Shown piece by piece: positions 47,728 to 59,038 of a DNA stretch of 64,000 nucleotides. Made by a program: the position numbers and the translations under genes. The notes beneath the pieces were generated by a model. The model ran no database searches and had not been told where the DNA came from. It saw only the letters and a list, made by a program, of their open reading frames with translations. The first letter of the stretch is position 1, and every line of letters starts with the position of its first letter. The DNA comes from Aralia elata. Its lineage: Eukaryota > Streptophyta > Magnoliopsida > Apiales > Araliaceae. The DNA is taken from assembly GCA_034770075.1 (NCBI GenBank), contig CM068379.1:15995506-16059505 (forward strand). The letters run 5' to 3'.

Positions 47728-50700
47728 TGTGATAACCCGGATTTTCAGGATTATTATTAAATAAGAATTTAGCAAATAAAATTCTTATTATGTGACGTTT
47801 TGAGTTTGAATATGTGTATATATGTGTTTCATATTATGACATACGTGGTTCGATGTGAAGAGAATTATATATTCGTGTATTTGGGAAACGAGGTTTAATA
47901 GTTAATTAAACCATTGAATGAAATGAAGAAAATTGTTATAAAAAAAAAAGAAGATATTTATTGAATATTAGTAAGTTGAAAATTATATTATGAAATAATA
48001 TAATTTGATTGTTATGTCTTGTGGACAATAGAAATTGTTGTGAATTAAATTTCATAATAATGTGAGTAATTTATTTAATTAAAATAAGGAATTAATGAGA
48101 ATGTAATTATTTTAATAAAATGAGAAGGTAATGTGTTACATAGAAATGTAATATGTTAATATAGTGTGGTTGTAAATTTCGTAAATTAAAATATTCTATC
48201 GAATAAATATTTGATGGGAACTACTGTAGAATAATTTATATAAGTGTGTTAATATTAAATCGATGATAAATAATTTTAGGGTGTGTGTATTTTATTACGC
48301 GGGTAATATTTTAATTTAATTGAATAATTAAATTAGGGGATTGATGGTTTATTAAAATGATTTATTGAATAAAAGTTATAATTTTATTAGTAAAGTTTAA
48401 TTGGACTTATTAAGAAAGTAAGTCTAATTAAATTAAAGCATGACAATATCATATAATAAGAAGATTATTAAAATAAGCTAAAATTGGTTTTATTGAGTCT
48501 AGCCAAACGTGGCCTAGACTCTCCCTATTCCATAACAATTAAAACCTTTGGTTAGTGTAACTGCTAGCCAATTTATTATGTGCGTGTTATTGTCGGTTTA
48601 AGTCTGAGAGGGCTGAGAAGAATAAAGGAGGAGAGAAATTGAGAAACAGAAAGATGAAATTCTCTGTAAAATTGGAAAGGAATTTAGAAATCAAGGAGGA
48701 ACAAGTATCTTCTTCATCATCTAACTAAAAAGGAATCAAGAGGTAATAATCTAGCCTCTTAATATTAATTCACTGTAGAGGGTTTTGGTGATTAATTTGT
48801 TGAGAAATTAGTTATATATGTTGTTGGATTGTGATAATCTGATTATATGTTGTTTATAAACGATTTTGATTGAATTAAATCCATGAAACTACGTTTAATT
48901 AGAGTTTAGAAATTTATAGAGAAGAAAAATATGAATATGGCTTAAATGTATGAAAATTTATGCTTAAATTGCATGTTAATCTGTAAATTGGTGATGGATT
49001 ATTGTTATGCGTTTAAAAACAAAAACAACGGAAGTTGAACGGACTAAATTGGTTGAGAAACGAATCCGTAGCGATTGATTGCGCTAAATTTGTAAAAGTT
49101 TGTAAAACTAGTGTGAATTGGGATTTTTAAGCTTTTAGATTGGTTGTTTAAGTTATTTAAAATGTTAGAATCATTGTATACATGTTGGGTATTGATTCTA
49201 CAAAGATTATAATATTTGGGTATGTCTAATTCGTTGATAAAATGAAGAAATTGGGAAATTTTGGTCTGGAATTGCACTGATTCGCGAACTGCAGAATCTG
49301 GAATCCAGGGACTTGCCCCGGTGAGCTTATTAGGCTATTTTCTTCGCCCCAGCGAAGTCTCGCCCCGACGAGTTCACTGAACTAAAGTTCTCGCCCTGGC
49401 AAAGTCTCGCCCCGGCGAGAGTTTTGTGAAGGATTTCTCACCCCGACGAGAATTTTGTGTAGGAATTTCTCGCCCCGGCGGGAATTGCAGAAAATAGAAT
49501 TTTTCTTGTTTTTAATTCTTTTCTTTTTGGTCATAATATGTTACCCTATGCAAGATTAAACTTATAGTAGTGTATTGAATGAATACTTATATATTGAGTG
49601 AATGCTAAGCATATACTCGATGATTATAAAATATAAAGTTGTTGAACCTTAACTTAACGTTAAATTTTCGGGATTCCTAAGGATGACATTGTTACAATTA
49701 AGCTTATAACTCTCGAAATGAGTTTGATAATCAGAAAATAGTTACAGTTAGTAAAATGAGATCGGATAAGAGTGAATCTTGAAGTGACAATAGTATTGTA
49801 ATAAGCCAAAGATATGCTTATAAACATTATACTTCTAATGTAAAGACAAGTATAAGACTTAACTACATGTTAAGTGTCGATTAAAGTGGAACGTAATAAA
49901 ATGAAGGGTTTTGTGAGGAGGGCTTAATTTCTAAGTTGAGAATTGCATGGAGAGTAAAATGAAGGATTATGAAATGTAAAGTAGAGTTAATACTAAGTGT
50001 TGTTATGTGACTAATAAATGATGTGCATAATTATATATATAATGTAGGATACATGAAGTGCAGATAAATATAAGCTGGTTACGGTAATTAGTAATCTACG
50101 AATCAGGCAAGTCTTTCAGTTCCTATTTGTTATGTGAACTAAATGATTGATTGTTTTAAACCTATGATGCAAAAGCATGATGAATTCTATATGTTGTATG
50201 TATGAAACGACAAAGTCAATTTATGACTACGGTCGTTGAGTTAGAATGTTGATTGGGTTATGGAACTCAATCATTACTTGGTAACTGATGTACAAAATGT
50301 ATGATATGCTAGAATTATAATGTTTATGATTGTATAAACTGAGCATGTTGTTTATGTGCTACGTGATGCATGAAAACTGTTAGATTTTGCTGAGTTGTCG
50401 AGCTCATTCTTGCAATTAACCACTTTTGCAGGTTAAAAGATACAAGGTAACGTTATGTGTTATCTAATGACGTGGATCAAAGTGATGCATGAAGAATAAA
50501 TGTTCTAGTGAAATTTATTACCTGAATTATGTTAATATTTTGATAAATGTATTTACGTTAAGTTGTAAAGTTTGTTTTGAGGTGTAAATTTTTATAATAA
50601 GTTCGACAAGGTGAATCATGATATTAACATGATTCTAAGATATTTAGATGTAAAGGTTGAGAATTTTGGGATCGAGAATGACTTGTAATAGAAAAGTTTA

Positions 50701-50817
50701 AATTATTCTGCATTTTATTAAGTTTAATATTGAATAATATTGTAAAGTCAGAATGAGGATGTATTATTAACGACCGATGTGGAGAGTTGGATTGTTCAGA
50801 ATTTTGGGGTCGTTACA
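47728..50817 (+). repeat. 5' LTR of element L
   Basis: AT-rich with one GC-rich block, the palindrome array at 49313-49481. Differs from the 3' LTR mainly by a block of about 27 bp near 48690 and by two extra array units here. Confidence 0.88.
49313..49481. repeat. TCGCCCCGGCGA-like inverted-repeat array, L 5' LTR
   Basis: Seven units start at 49313, 49344, 49360, 49391, 49407, 49438 and 49470; steps 31, 16, 31, 16, 31 and 32 bp. The consensus pairs TCGCC with GGCGA around a 2-bp centre. Most units carry one change. Confidence 0.92.
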
Positions 50818-50819
50818 GT

Positions 50820-50831
50820 TGGTATCAGAGC
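50820..50831 (+). promoter_or_regulatory. L primer-binding site (tRNA-iMet)
   Basis: TGGTATCAGAGC, two bases after the 5' LTR. Confidence 0.92.
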
Positions 50832-51874
50832 TGATAGGTTAGAAACCTTAGGTACGAGTACCTTAGGCTATAACCTTAGAGAAGAGAGGTGAAGATCATA
50901 GAGTTTAAAGAATAATAAGTTAAGTATGATTATGGTACAATCGTACTCTTTAATGGTTAATGTATGGTATCTGGGCTAAACAATTCCTTCAGAGAGTGGA
51001 GGTTGATACGAACTAACAACTGATCTAACTCGTTGTGCAAGGTAGTGTAGACGAGACGGAAACTAGTTTGTTGTTTGTTTGTGGGAAACCATTCAGGTGC
51101 TATATTGAACACTGTTAGAGACTCGATGTGTACCGAGTATAAAATTATGGATGTGTATGATTAAGAAGTGGATCTTTTCGTATAGGTGGATGCATTAGAT
51201 GAGTTAAGTCCTAGAAACGTTACAAGAAAAAGATGTGTATGACGCGAAGTAAACTCGAATAAAATAGTGAATGATATGAATGAAGTTAGAGATTCTTAAA
51301 GGAAGAATTGATATATAAACAAGAAGATTCAAAGAAGGATCTTGAAGAGTTATGAAAGATGAGAACCAGGGGTTACCTAACTCTAGTAATAAAGATGGTA
51401 ATAATAAATAGACAATATCTATAAGATGAGAATGATATAATGATAAGGATGAACTCAAATAGAGTTTAGAAAATTCATGTGAGACAAGATTATGATTAAA
51501 TGATTAGATTCAAAGAAGAACCTGAAAAGCTAAAAGAACAGGGAACACCTGAGTTGATTAATCATAAGATAACGTGATTAAAAAAAAGAATAAAGAAGAT
51601 CGTAGGAGGAGACGATCATAAGATAAAAAAGAATCGTAAGAAGAGTTAATGATAGAATGAGATCACGACGTGATCTGTTAAAAATGTAAAATGTCAGAAG
51701 ATCTTAAATGATTGAATAGTTGTAGCACGATGCTATAAAGAGATGGTACTACGAAATAGTACGAGATAAACTCACGAGGAGTTATAGATGATGAAATACG
51801 AGAAATTCGTATCAAGCAAAGAGTTAAGTTAAGAGCAAGATGAAATTAGGTAGGACTTCAATTAAGGACTCATG

Positions 51875-52080
51875 TTAGTGGTTGAGTTGTACGATTCCTG
51901 TTATGGGACGGGAACTTGTGCTTGGTTTGAAAACTACTTAGCTTCCTATATTAATATAGTGGTTGAGTTGAACAAATCCTGGTATGGGACGGGATTTGTC
52001 CATGGTGTAACAACCGCTCAGCTTCCTATATTGATTAGTGGTCGAGTTGGTTCGACAACCACTTAGCTTCTTATATTGAT
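51875..52080 (+). repeat. Three-copy degenerate repeat with hairpin potential
   Basis: Units near 51876, 51957 and 52036 begin AGTGGTTGAGTTG-like. Each leads to CAACCACTTAGCTTC-like sequence, then CCTATATTGAT. The last unit is shortened so that AGTGGTCGAGTTGGTTCGAC and CAACCACT nearly pair. Confidence 0.7.
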
Positions 52081-53595
52081 AATCATTAAAATATTGGTGT
52101 CGTATTATCGATATACATATGACGAGAAGGTGATTCTTTTCTCATATTTATATTTGATAGTTAAAGAATATTTAAGATTAGGTACGGTTCTTAAAACTCA
52201 TACTTATGGTAGGTTCGTGACTCATAATCGTATGGTGGAACCCCTCAGCGAATGGACGATTTTGGTCTAACTAGGATAAGTTCCTAAACCCATATGATTG
52301 TGGTAAGTTCCTGAATTTATAAAGTGTGGTAAGTTTGATGAACTATATTGGGTATAGAAAAGTTATGCTATAGAGGGCATTGATGATACTGAAGAATGAT
52401 AGAATGATTGAGTAATGAAGCAATGAAGTCAAGATTGAAGTTGATGGAGAAAATGGATATTCAAAATCTTCTAGCTATGCTAGATTTTTGAAATTTATTG
52501 ACATCGTGTTGATATTCGCAATTTTGTGTTTTCGAAAATATGTTAGGTCAATGTTTGAACCAATAAGTTTTAAAATGTGCTATTATTCGTATGTCTATGT
52601 TAATTGTTTTAGCTAGATAAAAAAATGATTTGAAATTATCAAAATGTATTTTTAACGATGGAGTCATCAATGCATTTGAACCTGGTGTTGGATGTGATCA
52701 TATGATCGTCAGCCCACTATGGTATGATGTAGTATGACAAAGTCCTAAAATGACGGCATCTTCAACATACTATTAAGATGGTACGACATCATGACGTCAT
52801 AAAAGAATTTTATTTTTTTTTGTTAAGTTATGAAAAGATATGCCAATTGAGTTGGCTAAAAATGTTTTGACTAATGTCTGAATTGTTGTTCAAGGTCTAT
52901 GTTAATTGATTCGGCTAGACAACTATTGAAAGATGTTTATGAAGTTCAAGAATTCTTTGAGATTTTATGCCAAACCAGTTTATTCTGGTGCGGAATTTGT
53001 ATTAAGTCTGAGGTGAACCAACACTGTAATGGGGGGATACGCAATAACGTTAATATGTATGTGCACAATACATAGTACGAAGAGCTGATCACCTGGAGTA
53101 CGAGAAGAGATGGTCCATAGTCTTTTGATTGTTAAAGGTTACAGCAGAAATATCTGTTAACCTAGGACAAGGTTCAAGTCTTTACGACTCCTCAGCAGGA
53201 TATTGAAAGTTTTTTAAAGCATCTTTAAATTCTTGAGTTATTTATACTGCTTCCCAATTATTGAACAATTGTGGAAGATTCTTATTCTTTTGAAAGGTGG
53301 AAGTGGAAAGAAAATACTCCTTAGGAAGGGATAAGTCGTAGAATGCAACAGGTGGTGATGAGTAAGTTAAACAAACTACAATAAATCCAAGAAAGGAATG
53401 AAATTCCAGAAAGGGAAGAGATAAATTTAGTTGATGATGAGTAATGATGAGAAATTTTTTTAGAAGAGGAAGATGAGAAGAATGCAATGATCTTAGAAAG
53501 ATCCTTACAGAAAGAATTTGGTGTAGAACCCAATGAAAAAGTAGAGATTAATGTAATGTCCATTTTGATAGCTGGAAGGAATGAATATTAGTAAA

Positions 53596-53660
53596 TCAAA
53601 ATTTCGAGGACGAAATTCTTAGAAGAAGGGGTGAATGTGATATCCCAAATATTTATGCGA
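53596..53660 (+). mobile_element. Relic 3' end (PPT plus LTR start) of another chromovirus inside L
   Basis: AATTTCGAGGACGAAATTC, a purine tract AGAAGAAGGGGTGAA, then TGTGATATCCC at 53636. This is the layout of a chromovirus PPT joined to its 3' LTR, but different from L's own ends, and it breaks off soon after. Confidence 0.65.
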
Positions 53661-53881
53661 TGCTGACTCAGGATATTAAATGATTACAACGAGTGCGATA
53701 TGCAATGATCCTTAGAAAAAGGAAATGAATGCGTTAAAGGGTTAAAGAATATATAACACTCGAAGTGTTCCAATAAAACCAACACTAAGGTAATGCGTTA
53801 ACTTATTTAACGATAATTGTGAAAGAGATTTAACGAAGACCGGGTAAGGAGGGTTTCGGTGATTCCGAGGACGGAATCCTT

Positions 53882-53896
53882 ATAAGGAGGGAAGGA
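53882..53896 (+). promoter_or_regulatory. L polypurine tract
   Basis: The purine run AAGGAGGGAAGGA precedes the 3' LTR. The inverted repeat GATTCCGAGGACGGAATCC ends just upstream. Confidence 0.82.
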
Positions 53897-56800
53897 TGTG
53901 ATAACCCGGATTTTCAGAAATTATTAAATAAGAATTTAGTAAATAAAATTCTTATTATGTGACATTTTGAGTTTGAGTATGTGTATATATGTGTTTCATA
54001 TTATGAAATATGTCGTTCGATGTGAAGAGAATTATATATTCGTGTATTTGGGAAACGAGGTTTAATAGTTAATTAAACCATTGAATGAAATGAAGGAAAT
54101 TGTTAAAAAAAAAAAGAAGAAGATATTTATTGAATATTAGTAAGTTGAAAATTATATTATGAAATAATATAATTTGATTGTTATGTCTTGTGAACAATAG
54201 AAATTATTGTGAATTAAATTTCATAATAATGTGAGTGATTTATTTAATTAAAATAAGGAATTAATGAGAATGTAATTGTTTTAATAAAATGAGAAGGTAA
54301 TGTGTTACATAGAAATGTAATATGTTAATATAGTGTGATTGTAAATTTCGTAAATTAAAATATTCTATCGAATAAATATTTGATGGGAACTACTATAGAA
54401 TAATTTATGTAAGTGTGTTAATATTAAATCGATGATAAATAATTTTAGGGTGTGTATTTTATTATGCGGGTAATATTCTAATTTAATTGAATAATTAAAT
54501 TAGGGGATTAATGGTTTATTAAAATGATTTATTGAATAGAAGTTATAATTTTATTAGTAAAGTTTAATTGGACTTATTAAGAAAGTAAGTCTAATTAAAT
54601 TAAAGTGTGACAATATCATATAATAAGAAGATTATTAAAATAAGCTAAAATTGGTTTTATTAAGTCTAGCCAAACGTGGCCTAGACTCTCCCTATTCCAT
54701 AACAGTTAAAACATTTGGTTAGTGTAACTGCTAGCCAATTTATTATGTACGTGGTATTGTCGGTCTAAGTCTGAGAGGGCTGAGAAGAAGAAAGGAGGAG
54801 AGAAAATGAGAAACAGAGAGATGAAATTCTCTGTAAAATTGGAAAGTCTCTTCTTCATCATCTAACTAAGAAGGAATCAAGAGGTAATAATCAAGCCTCT
54901 TAATATTAATTCACTGTAGAGGGTTTTGATGATTAATTTATTGAGAAATTAGTTATATATGTTGTTGGATTGTGATAATCTGATTATATGTTGTTTATAA
55001 ACGATTTTGATTGAATTAAATCCATGAAACTACGTTTAATTAGAGTTTAGAAATTTATAGAGAAGAAAAATATGAATATGGCTTAAATGTATGAAAATTT
55101 ATGCTTAAATTGCATGTTAATCTGTAAATTGGTGATGGATTATTGTTATGCGTTTAAAAACGAAAACAACGGAAGTTGAACGGACTAAATTGGTTGAGAA
55201 ACGAATCCGTAGCGATTGATTGCGCTAAATTTGTAAAAGTTTGTAAAACTAGTGTGAATTGGAATTTTTAAGCTTTTAGATTGGTTGTTTAAGTTATTTA
55301 AAATGTTAGAATCATTGTATACATGTTGGGTATTGATTCTACAAAGATTATAATATTTGGGTATGTCTAATTTATTGATAAAATGAAGAAATTGAGAAAT
55401 TTTGGTCTGAAATTGCACTGATTCGCGAACTGCAGAATCTGGAATCCAGGGATATCGCCCCGGCGAGGTCATTAGGCTATTTTCCTCGCCCGGCGAGTTC
55501 ACTAGACTAAATTTCTCGCCCCGGCGAGAGTTTTGTGAAGGATTTCTCGCCCCGGCGAGAATTTTGTGTAGGAATTTCTCGCCGCGGCGGGAATTGCAGA
55601 AAATGAAATTTTTCTTAATTTTAATTCTTTTCTTTTTGGTCATAATATGTTACCCTATGCAAGATTAAACTTATAGTAGTGCATTGAATGAATACTTATA
55701 TATTGAGTGAATGCGAAGCATATACTCGATGATTATAAAATATAAAGTTGTTGAACCTTAACTTAACGTTAAATTTTAGGGATTCCTAAGGATGACATTG
55801 TTACAATTAAGCTTATAACTCTCGAAGTGAGTTTGATAATCAGAAAATAGTTACAGTTAGTAAAATGAAATAGGATAAGAGTGAATCCTGAAGTGACAAT
55901 AGTATTGTAATAAGCCAAAGATTTGCTTATAAACATTATACTTCTAATGTAAAGACAAGTATAAGACTTAACTACATGTTAAGTGTCGATTAAAGTGGAA
56001 CGTAATAAAATGAAGGGTTTTATGAGGAGGGCTTAATTTCTAAGTTGAGAATTGCATGGAGAGTAAAATGAAGGATTATGAAATGTAAAGTAGAGTTAAT
56101 ACTAAGTGTTGTTATGTGACTAATAAATGATGTGCATAATTATATATATAATGTAGGATACATGAAGTGCAGATAAATATAAGCTGGTTACGGTAATTAG
56201 TAATCTACGAATCAGGCAAGTCTTTCAGTTCCTATTTGTTATGTGAACTAAATGATTGATTGTTTTAAACCTATGATGCAAAAGCATGATGAATTCTATA
56301 TGTTGTATGTATGAAACGACAAAGTCAATTTATGACTACGTTCGTTGAGTTAGAATATTGATTGGGTTATGGAACTCAATCATTACTTGGTAATTGATGT
56401 ACAACATGTATGATATGCTAGAATTATAATGTTTATGATTGTATAAACTGAGCATGTTGTTTATGTGCTACGTGATGCATGAAAACTGTTAGATTTTGCT
56501 GAGCTGTCGAGCTCATTCTTGCAATTAACCACTTTTGCAGGTTAAAGATACAAGGTAACGTTATGTGCTATCTAATGACGTGGATCAAAGTGATGCATGA
56601 AGATTAAATGTTCTAGTGAAATTTATTACCTGAATTATGTTAATATTTTGATAAATGTATTTACGTTAAGTTGTAAAGTTTGTTTTGAGGTGTAAATTTT
56701 TATAATAAGTTCGACAAGGTGAATCATGATATTAACATAATTCTAAGATATTTAGATGTAAAGGTTGAGAATTTTGGGATCGAGAATGACTTGTAATAGA

Positions 56801-56925
56801 AAAGTTTAAATTATTCCGCATTTTATTAAGTTTAATATTGAATAATGTTGTAAAGTCAGAATGAGGATGTATTGTTAACGACCGATGTGGAGAGTTGGAT
56901 TGTTCAGAATTTTGGGGTCGTTACA
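53897..56925 (+). repeat. 3' LTR of element L
   Basis: 3029 bp, TGTGATAACC...TCGTTACA. A 152-codon minus-strand frame at 55185-55643 reads through the palindrome array and is not a gene. Confidence 0.88.
55455..55590. repeat. TCGCCCCGGCGA-like array, L 3' LTR
   Basis: Five units start at 55455, 55486, 55516, 55547 and 55579; steps 31, 30, 31 and 32 bp. Units are cleaner than in the 5' LTR, and the two 16-bp steps are absent. Confidence 0.92.
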
Positions 56926-56930
56926 CAAGA

Positions 56931-58986
56931 TAATTATTAAACTTACACATAGTAGTAATATGACCATAATTATGACATTTATAGTATTTTATATGTTGTA
57001 TGCTTGTGTGTGTATTGATTCTTTCTCTTCAAGGACATGTGTGGAATAAAGGAACCTACAGCCTTTCTTCTAGGCTTAAACTGTCTCTGCCTCCATACTA
57101 TTATTCGATTTTGAGAGTTCATAGGGTAAAAATTAAATTTATATTTCTTGCCTAGTTGATTCATATAGTGAGGGTTAACAGACTCTACGATCCTTCGAAG
57201 TTTGACGGTAGCTTTGACTTTGCCCTGTGATTTTTTAAATCCTAAACCAATGGTGATCGATTGTTCTCAAGGATCACAATTTGATCAGCAAAAATCATAG
57301 AGCTTAGAATAATTAGCTCTACTACATGTGTAGATTTCATAAATACAATACTTCTATGGGAACTAGAAGCATTGTTGTTGTTAGTCTCTAAAATTATATC
57401 CACACTACGATCTGAGGACAAGTTCCCATATCCTAATCCTGATCGATCTGAGCTGCTTCTCTGACTAGTAATCAAGGAGTCTATAGAAGAAGAAGAAGAC
57501 ATGTTCCATGTCGAGATTGTCATCTCCAATTCTATAATTCTGGAAGTTAGATTTGACTCTCTCTGTGCAGATTGCTCAGTGATTTTTCTCAATTTTTTAT
57601 TCTCAACTTCAAGCTTGGAAAGAGAGTTGGTAGTTCCTTGAGTTGTTTCTAACTTTAGTTGTACTTTTTATTTTTTTCTCTTGAAAAAGAGAATGATCCC
57701 ATGATAGAACCCTGAACCACTTCATGTACTTATGCAACTCAGATGTAATATCACATAAAGAAATTCTTAAATTAAAATTATCAATACCTAGAGAGTTGAA
57801 GTGAAATACCTCATTGATATTAATCTCTTGATGATCAGTGGTGTTGTCTGTAGGAGCTTCCATTGCCATGAGACATAGGTTGGTTAGCTGAGGTCCTTCA
57901 TCATTACTTGACTCAAAATCTGAGTTATTCTTGTTATCGGTCCAGGAGCCCTCAGCTACAAGATTTTTGTCCTTCTTATTAAACTTCTTGAAGGCTTTTT
58001 GATCTTTCTTGAAGAACTCCTTCTTTTTGTCCTTCTTGAGCTCCCCTCTCAAAGGTTTGGAGTACTTAGCTATATAGTGGCCTGACTTTTTGTAGTTGTA
58101 GCACATATCTTTAGAGGAGTCTCTCTTGCTGTTATAGTAGTTGTTGTTATTGTATCTTATGTTGTTGTTTCTGCCCTTTCTCATGAACTTCTTCAACTTC
58201 CTTGCAAGCAGGGTTATAGTCTCATCATCATCATCTACAAGAACCTTTGAAGATTTCTCAGGAACTTTGAAAGCTACACCTTTGTCTTTTCTTCTGGTCT
58301 ATCAGGTTGTTATTGCTTTTGATTTAGCTCAAGCTCATAGGTTAGAAGATTACCATAGAGCTTTTTCACTGTCATTTCATGTAGGTTCTTTGATTCTCTA
58401 ATTACAGTGGTCTTTATATCTCACTTACTTAGAAGAGCTCTCATGAATTTAATGTTGAGGTCCTTGTTGGGATAAACTTTCCCAAATGCTCTGAGTAAGT
58501 TGAACAAAATCTTGAACCTTTCATAAGTTGCAGTTATTTCTTCTCCAAAAATATGAGAGAACATCTCTTACTGTTTGGTGAGCAAAGATTACTTGTTCTC
58601 CCTTACTTTTTTTGTTCCTTCATACATCACAAGCAGAACTTCCCAGACTTCTTTTATTTTCTTGCAGTTGATAACATTTTCAAACAATTCATCTTCAAAA
58701 GTCATGAACAAGATGTTCTTAGCTCTTTTGTTTAGAGCCATTAGTTTCTTCTCGTTATCGGTCCATTCTATTATTTGCTTTATGGACACTTTGTTAGGAT
58801 CATCAACAGTTGGTGCAAGCTTTGTGGGAACGTAGGGGTCATTAATCACGGCATCGAACAACTCATCATTAATTGCATCCATATAAACATATTTACAAAC
58901 TTTTTAATTAGCAAATTTATCTTTATTGCACAAGGAGGTGACTTGTTTCCACCACCAAACTCAGAACTGGTTTTAATTAGTGTCAT
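56931..58986 (-). pseudogene. gag: Copia gag of element B, decayed
   Basis: The minus-strand start is at 58986. Pieces: the N-terminal gag domain at 58882-58589 (FEDELFENVINCKKIKEVW); a spacer; a nucleocapsid knuckle near 58090 that has lost two of its three Cys (CYNYKKSGHYIAKY); Lys-rich and acidic segments; a Ser/Asn-rich coiled-coil-like part at 57592-57242. A second, better knuckle near 56960 (CHNYGHITTMC) leads toward protease and is where L inserted. The order equals that in element A. Confidence 0.78.
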
Positions 58987-59025
58987 GGATCTACTGAAGT
59001 TGTAAAGCTAATTCAAGAGAACTAT

Positions 59026-59037
59026 GCTCTAATGCCA
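59026..59037 (-). promoter_or_regulatory. Primer-binding site of element B (tRNA-iMet, mutated)
   Basis: Minus strand TGGCATTAGAGC, two changes from the initiator-Met consensus. Confidence 0.75.
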
Positions 59038-59038
59038 C

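Larger units (their letters stand above)
50832..53881 (+). other. Interior of element L, non-coding
   Basis: No ORF longer than about 90 codons and no retroelement domain. It contains the module shared with G1 (50925-51172), a hairpin-forming repeat (51875-52080), a second diffuse repeat of GGTAAGTTC-like phrases (52190-52340), a TGACGTCA bZIP-type palindrome near 52792, and a relic PPT plus LTR start (53596-53660). Confidence 0.75.
47728..56925 (+). mobile_element. Element L: non-autonomous chromovirus-like LTR element (LARD-type)
   Basis: Two LTRs (47728-50817, 3090 bp; 53897-56925, 3029 bp) start TGTGATAACCCGG and end GGGGTCGTTACA. TSD CAAGA lies at 47723-47727 and 56926-56930. PBS for initiator tRNA-Met at 50820; PPT before 53897. 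The 3.08-kb interior holds no gag, protease, RT or integrase. The LTRs are the same size range as those of T1, and the GATTCCGAGGACGGAATCC inverted repeat before the PPT is of the same kind, so a Tekay-type partner probably supplied the enzymes. The interior is chimeric (relic 3' end at 53596-53660, module shared with G1). Confidence 0.85.

Noticed and set aside
52788..52800. TGACGTCA site as a promoter element
   Set aside because: A single bZIP-type palindrome in the interior of L, with no TATA box or transcript context; could be chance.
55185..55643. 152-codon minus-strand frame in the L 3' LTR
   Set aside because: Reads through the palindrome array; in the 5' LTR the frame stops much earlier (77 codons).
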